From: an uncultured Collinsella sp.
GTDB lineage: Bacteria; Actinomycetota; Coriobacteriia; Coriobacteriales; Coriobacteriaceae
Direction of reading: 5' to 3'
DNA length: 6,473 bases
NCBI GenBank assembly: GCA_937981515.1
Contig: CALJNY010000180.1
Coordinates: forward strand, 1 to 6,473
The notes beneath the pieces are model-generated. The model did not search any database, had not been told where the DNA came from, and saw only the letters and a program-made list of their open reading frames with translations. Below, one piece after another: positions 5,478 through 6,473 of the stretch (position 1 is its first letter; every line of letters begins with the position of its first letter). The translations under genes were made by a program, and so were the position numbers.

Positions 5478-6473
5478 TTACATCTGCTCGGGTGCGGAAA
5501 CGCCAACAAGGGTAAGCACCAGGGCGAGCGTCACGCGGACAGCGTCGCAAGCGGCCAGACGGGCGCGCGAAAGCTCGGGGTCGACGGGACGACCCTCGCT
5601 CGGCAGCACCTGGCAGGCAGCATAGAAGCTGTGGAAGTCGCCGGCGAGCTCCTCGGCAAAGTGCGTCAGACGGAACGGAGCGCGGTCGCGAGCGCAGCTG
5701 GCGATGAGGTCGGTGAGCTCGTTGAGCTTACGCGAAAGGGCGAGCTCGGTCGGGTCGGTCAGCAGCGAGTAATCGACATTCTCACCGATGGCCTTGGCGG
5801 CAACGGCCTTCATGCCCATCTCGTCAGCCTGCTCGGGCGTAACGTCAGCGGCACGTCGCAGGATGGAGCATACGCGGGCGTGAGCGTACTGCACGTAGTA
5901 CACCGGGTTGGAGTTATCACGCTTCTTGACGGCCTCGATGTCGAAGTCGACCATCTGGTTGGAGCTCTTGGAGATGAGCGTGTAGCGGGCGGCGTCAGAG
6001 CCGACCTCATCGACGAGCTCCTGCAGGGTCACCATGGTGCCCTTGCGCTTGGACATACGGACGGGCTTGCCGTTGCGCAGCAGGTTGACGAGCTGGCCCA
6101 GCAGAACCTCGAACTTGCCGGGGTAACCGAGAGCGTCGCAGACGCAGCGGACGCGCTCGATGTAGCCGTGGTGGTCGGCGCCCCAGATGTCAATGACGTG
6201 GTCGACGCGCTGGAACTTATCCCAGTGATAGGCGACGTCGGAGGCGAAGTAGGTATACTCACCGTCGGACTTGATCAGGACGCGGTCCTTGTCGTCGCCC
6301 AGATCGGTGGAGCGGAACCACAGGGCGCCGTCCTTGGTGTAGAGGTAGCCCATCTTGTCGAGCTTCTCAAAAGCGCGGTCGACGGCAGAGGTGCCGGCAG
6401 TCTCGCCCTCGGTGTCCTTCACGTACAGGGAGCGCTCGGAGAACCAACGATCGAAGTCGCAGTTGACGGCGTG
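5478..6473 (-). CDS. argS: Arginyl-tRNA synthetase, C-terminal 331 residues (start beyond right edge)
   Basis: ArgRS is a class I aminoacyl-tRNA synthetase that charges tRNA-Arg with arginine using ATP in the cytoplasm. The frame is open from the right edge (first residues HAVNCDFDRWF) to a TAA at 5478-5480. Numbering from the first visible residue, IWGADHHGYIERV (96-108) is the catalytic-core region. MSKRKGT (140-146) is the KMSKS-equivalent loop, DNSNPVYYVQYAHAR (186-200) is an ArgRS hallmark, and the rest is the DALR anticodon-binding domain, ending in the family-typical LGVSAPEQM-like tail (here VGVSAPEQM). Bacterial ArgRS usually has about 550-590 residues, so the N-terminal domain and the HIGH motif lie outside the window. 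A GTG at 6422 is an internal valine codon, not the start. No frameshift or missing motif is seen, and a strong terminator follows. Confidence 0.97.
   Translation of the reverse strand, partial: HAVNCDFDRWFSERSLYVKDTEGETAGTSAVDRAFEKLDKMGYLYTKDGALWFRSTDLGDDKDRVLIKSDGEYTYFASDVAYHWDKFQRVDHVIDIWGADHHGYIERVRCVCDALGYPGKFEVLLGQLVNLLRNGKPVRMSKRKGTMVTLQELVDEVGSDAARYTLISKSSNQMVDFDIEAVKKRDNSNPVYYVQYAHARVCSILRRAADVTPEQADEMGMKAVAAKAIGENVDYSLLTDPTELALSRKLNELTDLIASCARDRAPFRLTHFAEELAGDFHSFYAACQVLPSEGRPVDPELSRARLAACDAVRVTLALVLTLVGVSAPEQM

Noticed and set aside
5206..5550. 114-codon minus-strand frame overlapping the argS end
   Set aside because: It uses a different frame from argS, begins inside it and crosses the terminator; no supporting signal.

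Overview
The window looks like chromosomal DNA from a high-GC actinobacterium of the Coriobacteriia type, probably Collinsella or a close relative. That is inferred from the GC-rich alanine/arginine-heavy coding style, a Rho factor with a very long basic N-terminal extension, and intergenic DNA dense in palindromic repeats. No 16S gene or database search was available to confirm it.

All four genes lie on the minus strand, so transcription runs right to left. At the right edge, 5478-6473 is the C-terminal part of argS (arginyl-tRNA synthetase), closed by a strong intrinsic terminator at 5399-5431. Next is an 806-base intergenic region (4672-5477) with no convincing gene. It holds a roughly 160-base nested palindrome (4971-5130), a dispersed 29-base direct repeat, a pair of 14-15-base repeats and several smaller hairpins. 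Its rho-proximal end carries a probable rho promoter and a roughly 140-base leader. rho (2065-4671) encodes an 868-residue transcription termination factor, about twice the length of E. coli Rho; the extra half is a low-complexity extension with repeated basic islands. An intrinsic terminator follows at 1998-2025.

A second transcription unit starts from a good sigma-70-like promoter (1889-1917). It encodes a 489-residue unrecognised protein with two N-terminal membrane segments and a long, probably cytoplasmic tail. Seven bases further on comes the 5' end of a VanZ-family membrane protein gene, which runs off the left edge. The short gap suggests co-transcription and a shared envelope-related role, although neither function can be fixed from sequence.

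The coding part is mostly housekeeping. I see no defence system, CRISPR array, integrase, tRNA or rRNA. The parts most worth a second look are the repeat-rich argS-rho intergenic region, the rho leader, and the unusual architecture and divergent RNA-binding motif of Rho.
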